NCBI RefSeq assembly: GCF_000238775.2
Contig: NZ_AFEJ02000005.1
Span: 62,001 to 126,000, forward strand
DNA length: 64,000 bases
Origin: Acaryochloris sp. CCMEE 5410
Lineage (GTDB): Bacteria; Cyanobacteriota; Cyanobacteriia; Thermosynechococcales; Thermosynechococcaceae
Reading direction: 5' to 3'
Shown piece after piece: positions 29,501 to 35,317 of this stretch. Under the pieces are notes generated by a model. The model did no database searches. It had not been told where the DNA came from and saw only the letters and a program-made list of their open reading frames with translations. The translations under genes were made by a program, and so were the position numbers. Every line of letters begins with the position of its first letter. Position 1 is the stretch's first letter.

Positions 29501-31447
29501 CAGAAACAGCTGATCACCTGTGAGGGTAAAGGCGGCATTATCGGTATCGCCCGTCCCGGATACTAACTCATAGGTATGGGTATCGCCCTGATCTGGATCG
29601 TCTGTACTGAAGGAGCCAATCAAGCTATTGGCCGGTGAATTTTCCAGTATCGCATTGGGAGAGAGGGTAATCTCGGTTGGTGCCTCGTTGAGGTCGGTAA
29701 TGTTAACGGTGAATACCTTCTCAACACTCAATCCCCCCTGATCGATACTCTGGACCCGGATGGAGTAACTATCCTGAGTCTCAAAATCAGGAGTTGCATT
29801 AATCTGCAGCTGATCACCCACAATGCTAAAGGCCGCGTTGTCTGTATCCCCACTGCCTGGGACCAGGGAGTAGGTAAAGGTATCCCCAGCATCTGGGTCT
29901 GTGGTGGTGAATTGCCCGACGACACTATTGGCCGCCACATTCTCCGAGATGGATGAGGTATCTAGGGTAAGGTCTGTGGGTGCGGCGTTGCTCGGGGTTG
30001 TGGGTCCAAGACCAATGACGGTGGCATTGCCATTAAAGATGACATTGCCTTTTGCCCCAATGGAGCCATAGATGGTGGAATTGCCGTTGAGGGTGAAATT
30101 GTTCACACTCAAGAAGTGACCCCGAGTATCTGTAGAACCGTTAAAGGTAATGTCCCGCTGGGAAATCACCGTGAGGACATCATCTGAGTCGGTGGTTTGG
30201 GTGGCTCCATTAAAGTGGATACTCTGGTTGTTGCCCGTGGCAATCAGAGAGGTGCCGCCAAACCGAGCTCCCCCATTCATATTGATGGACTGGGAGGAGA
30301 GAATGGTGAGATTCGTCCCCTGGATATTGCCCAAGTTCATGCCGCCATTGTGGGTGACGAGGGTGACATTATTGAGCTGATGACCATTGCCATTGAAGTT
30401 GAGATAGCCGTTCTCTAACTCAATAACGGTGTTCTCTATCGTGACTCCCCCAGGGATATTCAGTCCCCAACCGGAGACTTTGACCACCGTGGGCTGTTCA
30501 GGGGTTCCACCGGCTGGGAAATGTTGAGCCCAATCCGCAGCATTGTTGAGGGGGTTTTGATAGGGATTGAAATCAATGGGCGTTGTCCCAGCGGGGATTT
30601 GATCCGCTAGAGTCTCTGACTTGATGGTGTCAAAATCTTGAATCTCCACCACCTGCTCTTCCACGATTTGGGGTGGAACGAGATTCCCATAGGTGTTGTT
30701 GGGAGCATTGAGGGTGGAATAGTTGGCAGAGACGGCAACGGCATTCTCGACTAACAGGGGACGACCATTGCCATCCAGGACGGGCTGGCCGAACTCATCG
30801 AGCTGTACGGGCAGTGCAGGTCTACCGTTAATCGTGAAGCCATTCCCGGCATAGATCAGGGCATCATCACTGAGATCTGACGGGTCCCCATCAAAATCAC
30901 TGTTGCCGTTAATCGTGACGGTTCCCTCGGCTCGGACAGCAAACCCGAGATTGACAGATGAGGTGGCATTGGCCGTGGGAACGTACGGGTCTACGACTAA
31001 TACTCGTTCCTCTGGGGTTCCAGACTGAGAAGTAGCGTTGGCTGAGGCTGGAGCTGGGGAGGGTGAAGATTGTACTGAAAAGCTGGTTGTGGTGGGGGTG
31101 CCGACTAAGGGGCCTTGGGTTGTTCCCGTTAAGGTATCCGCTGTTAAGGTACTGAATTGAGGTAGGGTCGTTGACGCAGGGATGGAGGGGGTGATTCCAC
31201 TAGAGTTGGGGACGATAGTCGAAGGCGGGGGCTGAATGGGGGCAGCACTTTGCAGCCCAAAGCGAGAGGGGTCAGGGAACCCTGAGCCACTGGCCGATGG
31301 CCCTCCCCAAGATAGACCCAATCTCACGTCTAAATCCGTGAGGTCTCCCATGAGATCTGCTTGCTCCAGTAGCGAGCTTCCTAGGAATCCTTCCTCAGGG
31401 ACTAATCCACCACCGATGCCACCCGATTGGGCGCGACCGTTACTCAT
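11561..31447 (-). CDS. Giant cadherin/PPC/vWA/Ig/RHS polymorphic-toxin protein
   Basis: About 6,628 residues. I start at the ATG at 31447 (MSNGRAQ) with AGAAGG 7 bases upstream; an in-frame GTG at 31513 lies in a hairpin. Approximate residues: 1-160 low complexity; 180-490 beta-helix-like with NGNS motifs; 490-1190 cadherin-like repeats of about 100 residues (DPDAGDTHTYEL, NEAPT); 1190-1720 dystroglycan/He_PIG-type modules; 1720-3830 some twenty PPC-like repeats (GTAGQQLYFDAL, EKGEQDTYTF); 3980-4190 a vWA domain with MIDAS DTSGS; 4200-4290 an SdrD-like domain (DHNNNGVLDPDEPY); 4290-5130 Ig-like repeats; 5130-6350 RHS/YD repeats; 6380-6430 RHS core (YYLRQRYY, DPSG); then about 195 residues of variable tip. 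The tip has IDYDG and VWEAKDGYK, a D...ExK pattern of restriction-endonuclease-fold toxins. No signal peptide is seen; export route unknown. Confidence 0.9.
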   Translation of the reverse strand: MSNGRAQSGGIGGGLVPEEGFLGSSLLEQADLMGDLTDLDVRLGLSWGGPSASGSGFPDPSRFGLQSAAPIQPPPSTIVPNSSGITPSIPASTTLPQFSTLTADTLTGTTQGPLVGTPTTTSFSVQSSPSPAPASANATSQSGTPEERVLVVDPYVPTANATSSVNLGFAVRAEGTVTINGNSDFDGDPSDLSDDALIYAGNGFTINGRPALPVQLDEFGQPVLDGNGRPLLVENAVAVSANYSTLNAPNNTYGNLVPPQIVEEQVVEIQDFDTIKSETLADQIPAGTTPIDFNPYQNPLNNAADWAQHFPAGGTPEQPTVVKVSGWGLNIPGGVTIENTVIELENGYLNFNGNGHQLNNVTLVTHNGGMNLGNIQGTNLTILSSQSINMNGGARFGGTSLIATGNNQSIHFNGATQTTDSDDVLTVISQRDITFNGSTDTRGHFLSVNNFTLNGNSTIYGSIGAKGNVIFNGNATVIGLGPTTPSNAAPTDLTLDTSSISENVAANSVVGQFTTTDPDAGDTFTYSLVPGSGDTDNAAFSIVGDQLQINATPDFETQDSYSIRVQSIDQGGLSVEKVFTVNITDLNEAPTEITLSPNAILENSPANSLIGSFSTDDPDQGDTHTYELVSGTGDTDNAAFTLTGDQLFLQNSPNFETQSSYSLRIRSTDAAGLSTETVLTVQIDNANEAPTQLLLSNTTVEENSDAGTVIGTFTSLDPDANDTHTYELVEDVGNHFQIVGDHLQVAPGAILNFEQETTHTITVRTTDAGGLSTTQQLQITVADVNEAPQDITLTPDQVAENEPVNTLVGEFNTLDPDATDTHTYEFVSGTGDTDNGAFTIVGDQLFINDSANFETQPTFSILVRSTDTSGLSLDKVMTIRTTNVNEAPTQITLSADLVAENSSDGTVIGTLSTADPDAGDSHTYSLLEDAGGRFQIVDNQLQVADGSLLNFELATEYTIEILSADAGGLSRTQQMVIRLEDINEAPTDLTLDIGLIPENTPANTSIGEFRTLDVDAGDSHTYTFVPGVGDTDNDQFLIQGDQLLFQTSPNFEIQDSYSLRVRTTDQGGEIIDQVFTVSISDVNEAPTSITLSQTQVNENSASGTVIGELSSVDPETGDTHTYELVNDAGGRFQIVDNQLIIAPDVLLDFEANPSHTVTIRSTDNGQPPQTLEQSLVITVTDVNEAPVFTSSPVTNIEANQPYTYTVTTSDPENDPLTLSANTLPSWLTFVDNGDGTATVSGTPTPADLGLHTFTLTATDDQGASSQQTVVLFTAFELAENNDFAPQETFSLLIPETPSQLSFKINPLTFDETTVDAINDAFEVDLVDDQGQSLVHTFGQRRGSFFNWTEGEGVQLAPGVTYDETDQTVTLNLKGVAPGTPAYLAFRLVNNDGDTTTTVRISDLTLTDLPSGATVPLSPSLPGQGNAPSTIASLASLTDVSPSVAVEYQGTSLDTESDLLLTDVVLRNIGTYGINGPLVLVVKNISDLNVQLRDADGLTADGLPYYDFTHLLVNGQLNPEGVSASQTLVFANPDQVQFTYELEILADLNRIPVIESNPVVPGQTLAEGIIGQPYTYQVQATDADGDDLTYQLLSGPTGMTIDAQTGLIEWSPDFLPATDPNTPVGHHAIQVAVSDGRGGTTQQSYTLSITEPPPNRPPLFTSDPVVDAYINQLYQYDANAIDPDNDDLTFNLILGPEGFTIQADTGLAEFTPPPVLVVGDTVLGRIRIPGDRDEFSFSGSKGQTIFFDALQYTGDYRNWNFEVFSPSGVKVTDSTLVGDQFLQLAETGNYRIAISTDNVQLGNYGFRVIDHEQAPVIPLDTTISGDLGPGTQSKLYRFTGNQGQKLFIDALNKSGTFGWTLYNSSNRAVASSSNFSDLEVTLPVSGDYTLALQGRSGFTGSASYSFRVITPDLITQPMALDTNISGSISEKGEQDIYTFTGTAGQQLYFDSLNTTTRSLRVNVYDPNGNLITEFDPRGDRGPHQDLTLTIDGQYRVVVDGTNEARGGYQFRFLDRGTAAAVNLDEDITGTLDNNYGTTLYQFSLDERQYIYFDALQGRGTWTLYRPNGQLVRTQSQRNDTEFTLDAGDYLLAMQGFGSSNASYGLRMITPEFVTESLTIDEVITSATVEKGEQDTYTFTGTAGQQVYFDALTTDSGLNNNALIYDPNGQQLTNVSTRGDSRPVVLTQDGQYRLVIDTSRDQTGGYTFRLLDRAMATDINLDEDITGTFEHNARSTHLHRFTLDETQYLYFEGLQGSGTWALYGANGREIESSSLGVDTEFSLGAGEYLLAIQGGGANPNYGLRIYTPEFVSSAITVGETVSGSLSVKGERDIYTFAGTAGQQLYFDSLSADGLTIRLSNGQNTVTWNSSQDLGPDSLTLAADGTYQLVVDGSGDVTGAYQFRLLDKATASVVTADTTLSGTFTNGVGADLYRLMVTERQRLNFNSQSSFSNQWRLFSPLGRYITGQTLNTDESVWLDPGEHLLVLRGNGITAPNYDLAIQLLDTATPPTNSATPIDLNTVVNGTISTNGATQSYTFRAVAGQQLFYDALGGSLFRISVYDSEGTVLYSSTSSDSRRDLGPDQGFTFKADGNYTIRIGERGTGNFAFRLLDSATALAVGVDTDITGTFDNNALGSALYRLSLSERQYVYFDGRQGDGRWALYRANGQAVDDGYLSGSNDPELSLAAGEYLLALRGTGSNANYTLNLVTPEFVSSPINIGETVTGTISEKGEQDTYTFTGFGGQQLFFDALGGSALRFKLIDPAGRELVSTSSTNTSNDRGPSEGLFLTVDGDYQLIIDGNFAQTGSYAFRLLDQTLATAVALDTEIAGTFDNNALGATLYTFTLDQSQYLFFDGLQGNGLWNLYRANGQRVNNGATSSNEEFWLGAGQYLLSLQGRGTAADYRLNIITPELVSTPMTLGETVSGTIDEKGEQDTYTFTGTAGQQLFFDALGGSRFRWQLTDPNGQQMFTSTSTDSRIDREPFQGLVLSTEGTYRLTIDGYDEGRGTYSFRVLDRAAATTVDVDTDILGTFEPSTQGTTQYQFNLDQRQYVFFDGLQGNANWILYSANGQQVNSSTFSTDEEFWLDAGNYLLAMQGTGAEADYSLRLITPDLLTTSLSFGDAIAGSISEKGEQDTYTFEGQAGQKLFFDALGGSPFRVKVLDDTGRQLYDSSTSDSRVNRGPNQGLTLTKTGTYRLIVDGEGENTGDYGFRLLDHLSAPVLPLDTQITGVLDNNGLGSAAYQFRANKGERFYLDMGGGQANNSWALYGPGGQQLQTGSLVDGTTDDYEFTAPGNGEYFLVVQGQGAADPNYRLQLTSAKYDLLSLTYGDDVAGSIEKSGDRDIYSFTGEAGQSLFFDTLSGSGLTALLYGPDRSLLTTQSIDGDWASYQLAQSGTYELVIRGDRANTGDYNFVLQERGNATALSLATPVTGTLASAQQANLYQVTGSRGQHLAIDFSSLDSTARWTLYGTNGQSLATSANGNDTAILPLDGDYTLAIAGASTAFDYSLTLLDTTPTIQNSGFNTIYSGGVSGSDVDQYTFTATAGTQIIFDGQTNSGFASLTRLLNPDGSFVFNTLSANDDSGLIQLTQSGTYTVELYRGSGTFAGGGYKFQVLEVPSTLDSPGVNIFEGSGVTTETIGPSTVKVLTLEGRAGQRLYFNGIRGGNATLYSPLGTPLFSTPGNAGVADEGPLTLTESGLYQLVLQNPFASTVDYSFQLLDFTAAPEIQFGQTVNGFFADGREGAVYQLSAKAGQVLYFDSLRSSTSGRSSSYRWQLYDANTQVLFNQEQRTDASVVIQEDGPYYLHIQGQNFSSSLDYGFQVWASEPDVPTVITPGTGETQNTADGSLGTFAVKIQAEDTAGNSATQSFSLRLWPNPENGGPIITSTPITQFGLADEVYRYQLTANDPDGDPLVYKLLDAPLGAVIDQETGELLWYPNTSITPGNTAQFSVLVEDRFGNSDQQTFSVDVAGQLGRIQGGVFADLNNNGYRDTTLVQGDTPDIVFAIDTSGSAGYRLVDLTNQDISSLSETTASILDLELATVIALSEQLIAQGRGDAKIGVVLWNEAASTLDMDLTQPGKQLYTTPIADLNNNGIADLREALQTVSNSGNGTLFDAGLTTAKGVLDSLDGDANLIFLSDGYGRLDETIVTDIREADINLTAFGIGAGAGLRQLQKVDPDAVQITNVDELVDVFSGWDERFSTEPFLDNITVYLDHNNNGVLDPDEPYQLTQPDTSNSRLGETRYFYSFENLLPGTYTVRQVVPNGYEESNPSSGSFVDEVTVSGGEVYEHLFGLHPISGPANSNPVLITEAPTTPLQVGEEFIYRAIAQDPDADPIRYDLPLAPDGVTIDESGNITWIPQADQVGRFDVILRVRDDQGGTTLQTFELVVESNNQAPTFTSVLDHSQPQVGKAFQYQAKAIDADGDVLTYELVSGPSGVTLDSQTGLLNWTPVSSQLGNRTVQLRALDGQGGEAIQTLDLRVINPLPNQAPTFTSTPRESIRLGNTYFYQVNATDADGDPLTYSLSTAPTGMALQDNILVWTPTAEQMGEHQVVLSVEDGQGGVAEQTYTLTVGNQLSNAAPEITSTPNLVTNLEREYQYNLTGSDPDGDLVQWRLVNGPEGVVIDPTSGSLRWQPTVDQLGAHTLIVELSDAYGLSTQQTFEVQVNGANTPPAFLSTPSTRAAQDQAYSYQVVAQDPEQDELTYSLGINPAGMTIDAQSGLIQWTPEASQLGVHEIEVQLRDSQGAVSTQTYQLEVGEAPINQAPTITSRPLFQADLQQPYTYQIEATDPEGEALSYQLLEGPAGISVDAQTGVLTWDAPVAGDHRIVVAAYDAEGLGAAQGYTLRALANELPVIRSTPKTTAFVGGEYRYDVQAQDPEGGALTYELDANAQALGVTIDAYGRITWTPTADQVGVYPITLTVTDAVGASVEQQFDLTVQTDDVAPEVRLVPSVEPATLGESVSLFASATDNVGVDLLSLTVNGQAVALDANGIYTFTPDVVGEVTAIATATDAAGNTTQTETIFSVLDFTDVDAPEISLPDLRGQVFTAPTEIVGTVNDDNLVYYSLSVAKVGSEDFREIFRGSDPVVDGVLGTFDPSLLENDAYTLRLTAVDAGGNVVTQDEVVTVAGELKLGNFQLSFTDLTIPVTGIPISVTRTYDTLTSNTTDDFGYGWRLEFRDTDLRTSLPKDETFEQLGIRTVGFEADTRVYITLPGGQRQGFTFKPILNPEIAKLLKQGARIPEQLQFLNPAFESDLGVTSTLSVRQSDASQLIRREDGVYINPAGQVYNPADSYFGGVYVLTTKEGIVYEIDGQSGDLLSVTDTNGNTLTYTDSAITSSTGQQVTFERDAQGRITTVTDPLGNQVTYEYDALGDLVAVTDREGNVTQFKYDETQPHYLDEVIDPLGRSGVQTEYNDQGRLTKVLDVNGEAVELIYDPENSLQTVKDVLGNLTTYEYDQRGNVITEIDAVGKITKWTYDNDNNVLSKTIITDESGPDGWTTDFTYDNQKNQTSVTDALGNTTYYSYGAQSRLTSETDVFGNTNNYGYDPNGNLLSSIDEASNITQFGYSSTGTLLYQEDVLGHKTHFNYDANGNLTELIDAEGNVAQYTYDANGNRTSETRKVTTPSGIQDLITRWTYDNENRVQTLTDGEGNITQYQYDANGRQIAIIDALGNKTENRYDERGQLVETIYSDATPSDLRDNPRIINLYDRGGRLRASIDQAGRGTHFIYDEVDRLVETIHPDNNDTLEQLLAAVAPGETLEAIDWTKIIYPDASPTFLTDNNRIQTKFTKDSRVKATIDERGNKTEYRYDAMGRVTETIFADDTPDDLNNNPKIIVEYDKMGRPIANTDALGRTTLYEYDDLGRVVNTKFHDDSEIHVSYDARDRQQSVTDQSGKVTTYQYDKVNRLTGVSDALGFLTEYKYDEAGRLTEVVDANNHATKYQYDKSGRRTAVELPLGQRSISRYDSVGNLQAYTDFNGEVTQYIYDTQNRLVIIDYEDNADVSYAYTPTGRLASTTDGRGITQSEYDELDRLISRTDPDGPYSVNGKTIEYTYDEANNRTSVVTPNGRVNYTYDERNRLSTVIDSDFNITTYDYDSVGNLTRTEFANGVIETRAYDELDRLVYLENKSNGEIVSSYRYNLNKSGHRTSVTEADGRQVEYLYDDLYRVTQENINNSERVIHYTYDNVGNRLSRNDSANGVTNYTYDENDRLLTEILIRGANEIESITYTYDNNGNQTQRTKNNSEVTNYQWNDDNRLVRVDLSNGNNTEYTYDSEGIRVSRSINGDKVNFLVDKNRPYAQVLEESINSNLVAFYSYGHDLISQQRSEHLSYYQVDGLGSTRILTDNQGEVTDTYTYDSFGDQIGLSGITENSYRFAGEQFDKDIDSYYLRQRYYQQSSGRFNRRDTYEGVLSEPLTIHKYSYTHNNPVNGTDPSGLLLLTELKVAQKIKTDLSLAITTAYILATTSNNFTNVIAQMTPDQRTTVANYPQVLDDIKPEGEPDDQNRRCFVAEVKRDITRSGAYYETFVSNSDFNFFAMNRLAVAIDYDGKTPGTRNVWEAKDGYKHIPSNQFLTEYGQDVPTFEGLRHRGMLVASDCGYHFQWAFSEKSPADFFRERWANIPPVHYIPVPADLAN

Positions 31448-31496
31448 CGTTATGCCTTCTAAAAAAATTGGATCACGAACGGTCCCCAATCCAGCC

Positions 31497-31526
31497 CTAA
31501 CGGTGGAGGTCAACTCCTACCGTTAG
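31497..31526 (-). promoter_or_regulatory. Leader hairpin of the giant gene
   Basis: CTAACGGT and ACCGTTAG are inverted with further GGAG/CTCC pairing between them. The hairpin lies 50-79 bases upstream of the chosen start and would form in the transcript leader. A terminator of the upstream gene or a translation control element are both possible. Confidence 0.4.
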
Positions 31527-31560
31527 CGCAGATTAGGGATGTAAAGAAAAGAGCGCGGAA

Positions 31561-32319
31561 CTAGGCGATTGCTGGGAGTTCCTCAGCGGGTTCTGCCGTG
31601 GGAATGGCCCCTAAACTATCAGCTTCAACATCATGGCTGTCTGCTGAGGACGTGAGAAACTGCTCAACGACGGTTCGGTAGTTTTCTAAATTAGTGGGCC
31701 AGTTACCGACTAATGTCTGAACCTGGGCTAAGCGATCTGCAGCAGCAACCTCTCTAAGATCCGTTTCAAAGTTGCCCGTAAACATCAGGATGGGGACTTG
31801 TTCTCCCTCGGGAAGCTGCAGTGCTGCTTCTTGAACACCCAAATTAAGGCGATTGTCTTCAAAGGTATACATCAGATTCAAACCCGCGCGCACAGGAGCG
31901 GTTCCTTGCTGCTGCCAGGGTCCAGGGGCTAATAGGGTATTGAATAAATAGTCATGGGCACTTTCTGCATCACCCGTGAAGGTGACATGGCCTCGGAAAT
32001 TAACTCCCACCGCTTGGTACTCAATGTTGCGGAGGATTTCAGAAAAGCGTCGAGCCACGCCAGCAATTTGAATATCTTCTTCTGCTTTATCTCGCAGTGA
32101 TTCAACAAACACGGTTTGGTTGGGGTAGGCGACGATATTGACCCCATTTTGGAAGCTGACCTGTGCCCCTTGAGGCTGGCGGACTGGCTGCTGGGCGAGT
32201 TCCCAAGCTTCGGGGATAATGCCACTGTAATGTAGAAATTCTGGATTTAAGAGAGTCGGATCTTGACGCTTAACGGCGAGGACGAGCGCGAGTTCTTGAA
32301 TTTCTAGAGTCTTTTGCAT
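31561..32319 (-). CDS. Hypothetical protein upstream of the giant toxin gene
   Basis: About 252 residues from the ATG at 32319 (MQKTLEIQELALVLAVKRQDP); an upstream in-frame start at 32334 is also possible. It is a soluble, mixed alpha/beta protein without signal peptide or membrane segments, ending in an acidic, disordered tail (ADSHDVEADSLGAIPTAEPAEELPAIA). The same strand and a gap of 113 bases to the giant gene suggest co-transcription. A role as chaperone, adaptor or regulator of the giant protein is plausible by position. I do not recognise the family. Confidence 0.7.
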   Translation of the reverse strand: MQKTLEIQELALVLAVKRQDPTLLNPEFLHYSGIIPEAWELAQQPVRQPQGAQVSFQNGVNIVAYPNQTVFVESLRDKAEEDIQIAGVARRFSEILRNIEYQAVGVNFRGHVTFTGDAESAHDYLFNTLLAPGPWQQQGTAPVRAGLNLMYTFEDNRLNLGVQEAALQLPEGEQVPILMFTGNFETDLREVAAADRLAQVQTLVGNWPTNLENYRTVVEQFLTSSADSHDVEADSLGAIPTAEPAEELPAIA

Positions 32320-32817
32320 ATGGGTATGGACCAAGTATTTAGTAATGAGTAGAAGCGGTCAAAACCACTCAGGCACACAGATCGGTTCCACAGCCGTGGA
32401 TCTATGAATCAGCAGCAGGCTGCGCACAGATCTAATGCTGTGAAAATATACAAATCTACAGGCCAGCATGGTTGACCATGAGCCGATGGTGACGCCGTTG
32501 CCTGATGTCCCCCACATCCCTGGCAGCTACCCCAATGGATTGAGCAGCTCCGCCAGTGTCAAATACCACAACGAACGTTTGAATGCTGAAAAATCAACAA
32601 ATAGAGTTGTTTTTCTCGATTGACTAATTAATCGTTCCCAACATAACAACGGAAATTAACATCCGCAACACAAAAAAAATTATAAAAGCATCTGAAAGAA
32701 TGATTCCCTTTTTTTTGTTGATAGAGTTGATAGTTTTAAAGCAAGAAAAATGAGGTTCTGGCTAAACGAATCTAAAACCTGCGGGATGGAGTCGGAGTTA
32801 TCCCCATTTTAAACCCC
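32320..32817. other. Intergenic region with likely promoter of the toxin operon
   Basis: About 500 bases with no supported gene. It is A+T-rich in the middle (32570-32750). TTGACT at about 32620 and other -35/-10-like strings are present by chance level, so no promoter is assigned. Confidence 0.35.
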
Positions 32818-33576
32818 TTACGAGCTTCCTCTCTCCTTCCCAGTTTGGGTTGACCCCTTTATAATCCGCTGCAAGAGAGATTGAATTTCCTTTGACTCTC
32901 TGGCGGTAATATCAACCTCATAAGTCTGATTAAATGCCTCTATCGCTTGATGGTAATCAGTATCTGACTCAAAACTCTCCTCAAATAACGTTCCATCCCG
33001 ACATCCGTAGAGAATAAAGTTAGAAGCGACTTGTTTAAGGAAGGCAGGTGGAGAGATTTTGCACACCCATGTTGAAGCGCCCTTGAGATATCCATAGAGA
33101 TAGCCAATAAATTTGTTGATCGCTTCTGTTGGAAACTCAAGCTCATAGGGTGCACGGTAGGCATCAATGTTATACCCACTAGCCCCCTGCTCTAGGAGAC
33201 GATAAAGTGGGAAATCGACGCAACCCCGATGATCCAAGATTCTCAACAGATAAAAATACCGCCCCTGTTTTTGGGTTAACACCATCAACAAGGGAAAACT
33301 AAATGACCCTTTCCATGGATCATACTGAGTAGACGTCTTCCCAAACAGGGCTTCTAAGGTAAGGAATGCTTCAGGTAAAGTGAGGCGATCTGGGTTGCAA
33401 TGTTCACTTAAGGCGAGCTGAAACATAAACCCAGCATCTTGTTTGATGGGTAGGCTATGCTGACGTAACTGCTGATACTCGTCATCTCCCAAACGCCATA
33501 GGTTGAATTGGGTGTCCTCTAGCTTAAATGAAATCTGATCTCGGGTTGAATCGGTCATAACCGTACTGTAGGTCAC
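32818..33576 (-). CDS. Hypothetical protein
   Basis: About 246-252 residues; the start is GTG at 33576 or ATG at 33558 (MTDSTRDQ), neither with a clear ribosome site. The protein is soluble, rich in aromatic residues (SFSFPLLMVLTQKQGRYFYLL, PLYRLLEQGASGYN), with a charged C-terminus (KGSTQTGKERGSS). No known motif was recognised. It faces away from the Rpn-type gene at 33675, with about 100 bases between the starts, so the two may share a divergent promoter region. Confidence 0.7.
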   Translation of the reverse strand: MTYSTVMTDSTRDQISFKLEDTQFNLWRLGDDEYQQLRQHSLPIKQDAGFMFQLALSEHCNPDRLTLPEAFLTLEALFGKTSTQYDPWKGSFSFPLLMVLTQKQGRYFYLLRILDHRGCVDFPLYRLLEQGASGYNIDAYRAPYELEFPTEAINKFIGYLYGYLKGASTWVCKISPPAFLKQVASNFILYGCRDGTLFEESFESDTDYHQAIEAFNQTYEVDITARESKEIQSLLQRIIKGSTQTGKERGSS

Positions 33577-33674
33577 TACTATTCAGGACAGATGATCTCT
33601 TCTATCCCATCCAGTAGAATAACCGGAAGGATGTAGAGCGATCTTCAATGGGTTGCTGTCTTAAGGCTGAGGAA

Positions 33675-34571
33675 ATGCCCAAAGTTTCAGACATTGGCGG
33701 AAAACGATTATTGGGATTAGCTCCTGATGCTTGGGCACAGTGGGTTACTCAACAAGCTGATGTCATTGCACTCGAAATCCTAGGGTCTGAATTTCAATGG
33801 GTCAGCCGTGAAAATGATGTGCTGATGAAGGTACAGAGCCCCATTCATGGGGAATTCTTGATCCTCACTGAGCTACAACTGCGCTATACGGACAAAATGC
33901 CCTTGAGGATGAGAGCCTATGCTGCCCTGGCCCAAGAACGGTATGGCTGGCCAGTCTATCCCGTGTTGGTCAATATCTTGCCCCACTCTGCACAGATTGA
34001 GGTGAGCGACCGCTTTGAGTCGAATTTCTTGGGCCTTCAGGCTCGGCAAGATTTTTGCGTGATCAATCTGTGGGAGGTCGATGCTGAAATTGTCTTTGAG
34101 CAGTCTCTGGATACTCTGCTGCCTTTTGTGCCCGTTCTCAAAGATGGAGGCAACCAGCAGACCGTCAAACGCGCATTGGTGCAGCTCCAGCAGAATCAGG
34201 AATTGGTTGAGCTAGAATCGTTATTAGGGTTCTTTGCCAGCTTCGTTCTAGATACAGAGCTGGTCCAACAGATTATGAGGTGGGACATGACCGTATTACG
34301 AGAGTCGCCCTGGTATCAAGAAATTCGGCAGGAGTCTCTGCAAGAAGGCCGTGAAGAAGGGGAACAGACTGGCATTACCAAAGGTAAGCTTGAAGGCGAA
34401 CAGTCACTTATCCTCCGCCAACTTACCCGCCGGATTGGTGACGTTTCCCCAGAGTCGCGATCGCAAATCCAATCCCTCTCCCTCGATCAACTCGAAGCAT
34501 TGGGTGAAGCCTTGCTCGACTTTACGGAATCTGCTGATCTAGGGAACTGGCTCCAGAAAAATCGAGCATAG
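33675..34571 (+). CDS. Rpn/DUF4351-type PD-(D/E)XK nuclease-like protein
   Basis: About 298 residues beginning MPKVSDIGGKRLL, the usual start of this cyanobacterial family, so I prefer 33675 over the in-frame ATG at 33648. The N-terminal half resembles Rpn recombination-promoting nucleases: DVIALEILGSEF, then GEFLILTELQLRYTDKMPLRM with the E-x-Q version of the ExK core. A variable helical linker rich in EGEQ follows. The last 55 residues form the DUF4351 helical hairpin (LTRRIGDVSPE...LDQLEALGEALLDF...DLGNWL). These proteins are abundant in cyanobacteria; a role in recombination or defence is suspected from Rpn work, not shown here. Confidence 0.85.
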   Translation: MPKVSDIGGKRLLGLAPDAWAQWVTQQADVIALEILGSEFQWVSRENDVLMKVQSPIHGEFLILTELQLRYTDKMPLRMRAYAALAQERYGWPVYPVLVNILPHSAQIEVSDRFESNFLGLQARQDFCVINLWEVDAEIVFEQSLDTLLPFVPVLKDGGNQQTVKRALVQLQQNQELVELESLLGFFASFVLDTELVQQIMRWDMTVLRESPWYQEIRQESLQEGREEGEQTGITKGKLEGEQSLILRQLTRRIGDVSPESRSQIQSLSLDQLEALGEALLDFTESADLGNWLQKNRA

Positions 34572-34665
34572 GCGGCAGGTCGGCATGTTGAGCCAAACAC
34601 GAAATAATTTGCACCACAGAGCATGAACTTGAAGATCACTATATTAGATCGGGGATTTTAATTCC
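34570..34665. repeat. 96-bp dispersed repeat, copy 2
   Basis: Matches 7535-7630 without gaps. It begins at the stop codon of the Rpn-type gene and ends 125 bases before the next start, so it may be the 3' end of the Rpn unit or the leader of the 34791 gene. Confidence 0.55.
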
Positions 34666-34790
34666 AGATTTTTATCCAAAATCTGTATTAGACTATTTCT
34701 TAGACTAAATAATGGTATGCTACCCTGGCAACTCGAAAGTTTTTCTGTGATTGACTTTCACCGTCACTGGTCAAAGGAGTGGCCTAGAGT

Positions 34791-35317
34791 ATGGCTCGTC
34801 ACATTAATCCCAAATGCTTAAAGTGCATCGACTATTCTCGATCTGAGGCCAAGCACATTCACGGACCTCAAGGGGATAGCTGCTGGCAAGATAACACTTG
34901 TGACAGCAAACGCTCTCACTACCGAAACCGCAAGGGGAACAATGCCAACCGCAGGGGAGAGCGCGCCGACCAGAAGGTGGAACAGACTGAGGTTGAAACC
35001 ACTGAGACGATCTCCGTTCCTGTTCAAGCCCCACCCGTGGCGTTGCTCTACCTCTACAAAGAAAGCCCAAGGATGCCCACCTCCATGCTCTGGCCGTCAG
35101 TGTCTGGCAAGGCAGTGAGAAGTTAGCGGAAATCGAACCTATCCACTGTATGGGCATGACCAATACTCAGGTACGGAATTACCTCAAGGAAGTGCTGAAG
35201 GTACTGCGCGATCGCTTCGGTATCACGGAGTTCGAGCCGTCGATTCGCATGGAGCCATCCGAGTGCGAGATTGCCGAATGTCCTTTGAAGGATAAGCGCC
35301 ATGTTCAAACAGCTTGA
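34791..35317 (+). pseudogene. Cys-containing hypothetical gene with a frameshift
   Basis: An ATG at 34791 with AAGGAG about 11 bases upstream opens MARHINPKCLKCIDYSRSEA. The first frame carries CLKC, SCWQDNTC and a basic stretch, then loses sense after residue about 85 (VQAPPVALLYL). A second frame resumes from about 35046 (QRKPKDAHLHALAVSVWQGS) and runs to a stop at 35315-35317, with LAEIEPIHCMGMTNTQVRNY and CEIAECPLKDKRH. The joined product would be about 175 residues. The frameshift lies in an A-rich, slippery-looking stretch (ACAAAGAAAGCCC). A mutation is likelier than programmed shifting, but the latter is not excluded. Function unknown. Confidence 0.6.

Noticed and set aside
12220-31526. 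Many short ORFs on both strands within the giant gene
   Set aside because: They are shadows of the repetitive giant frame, without ribosome sites or independent protein features.
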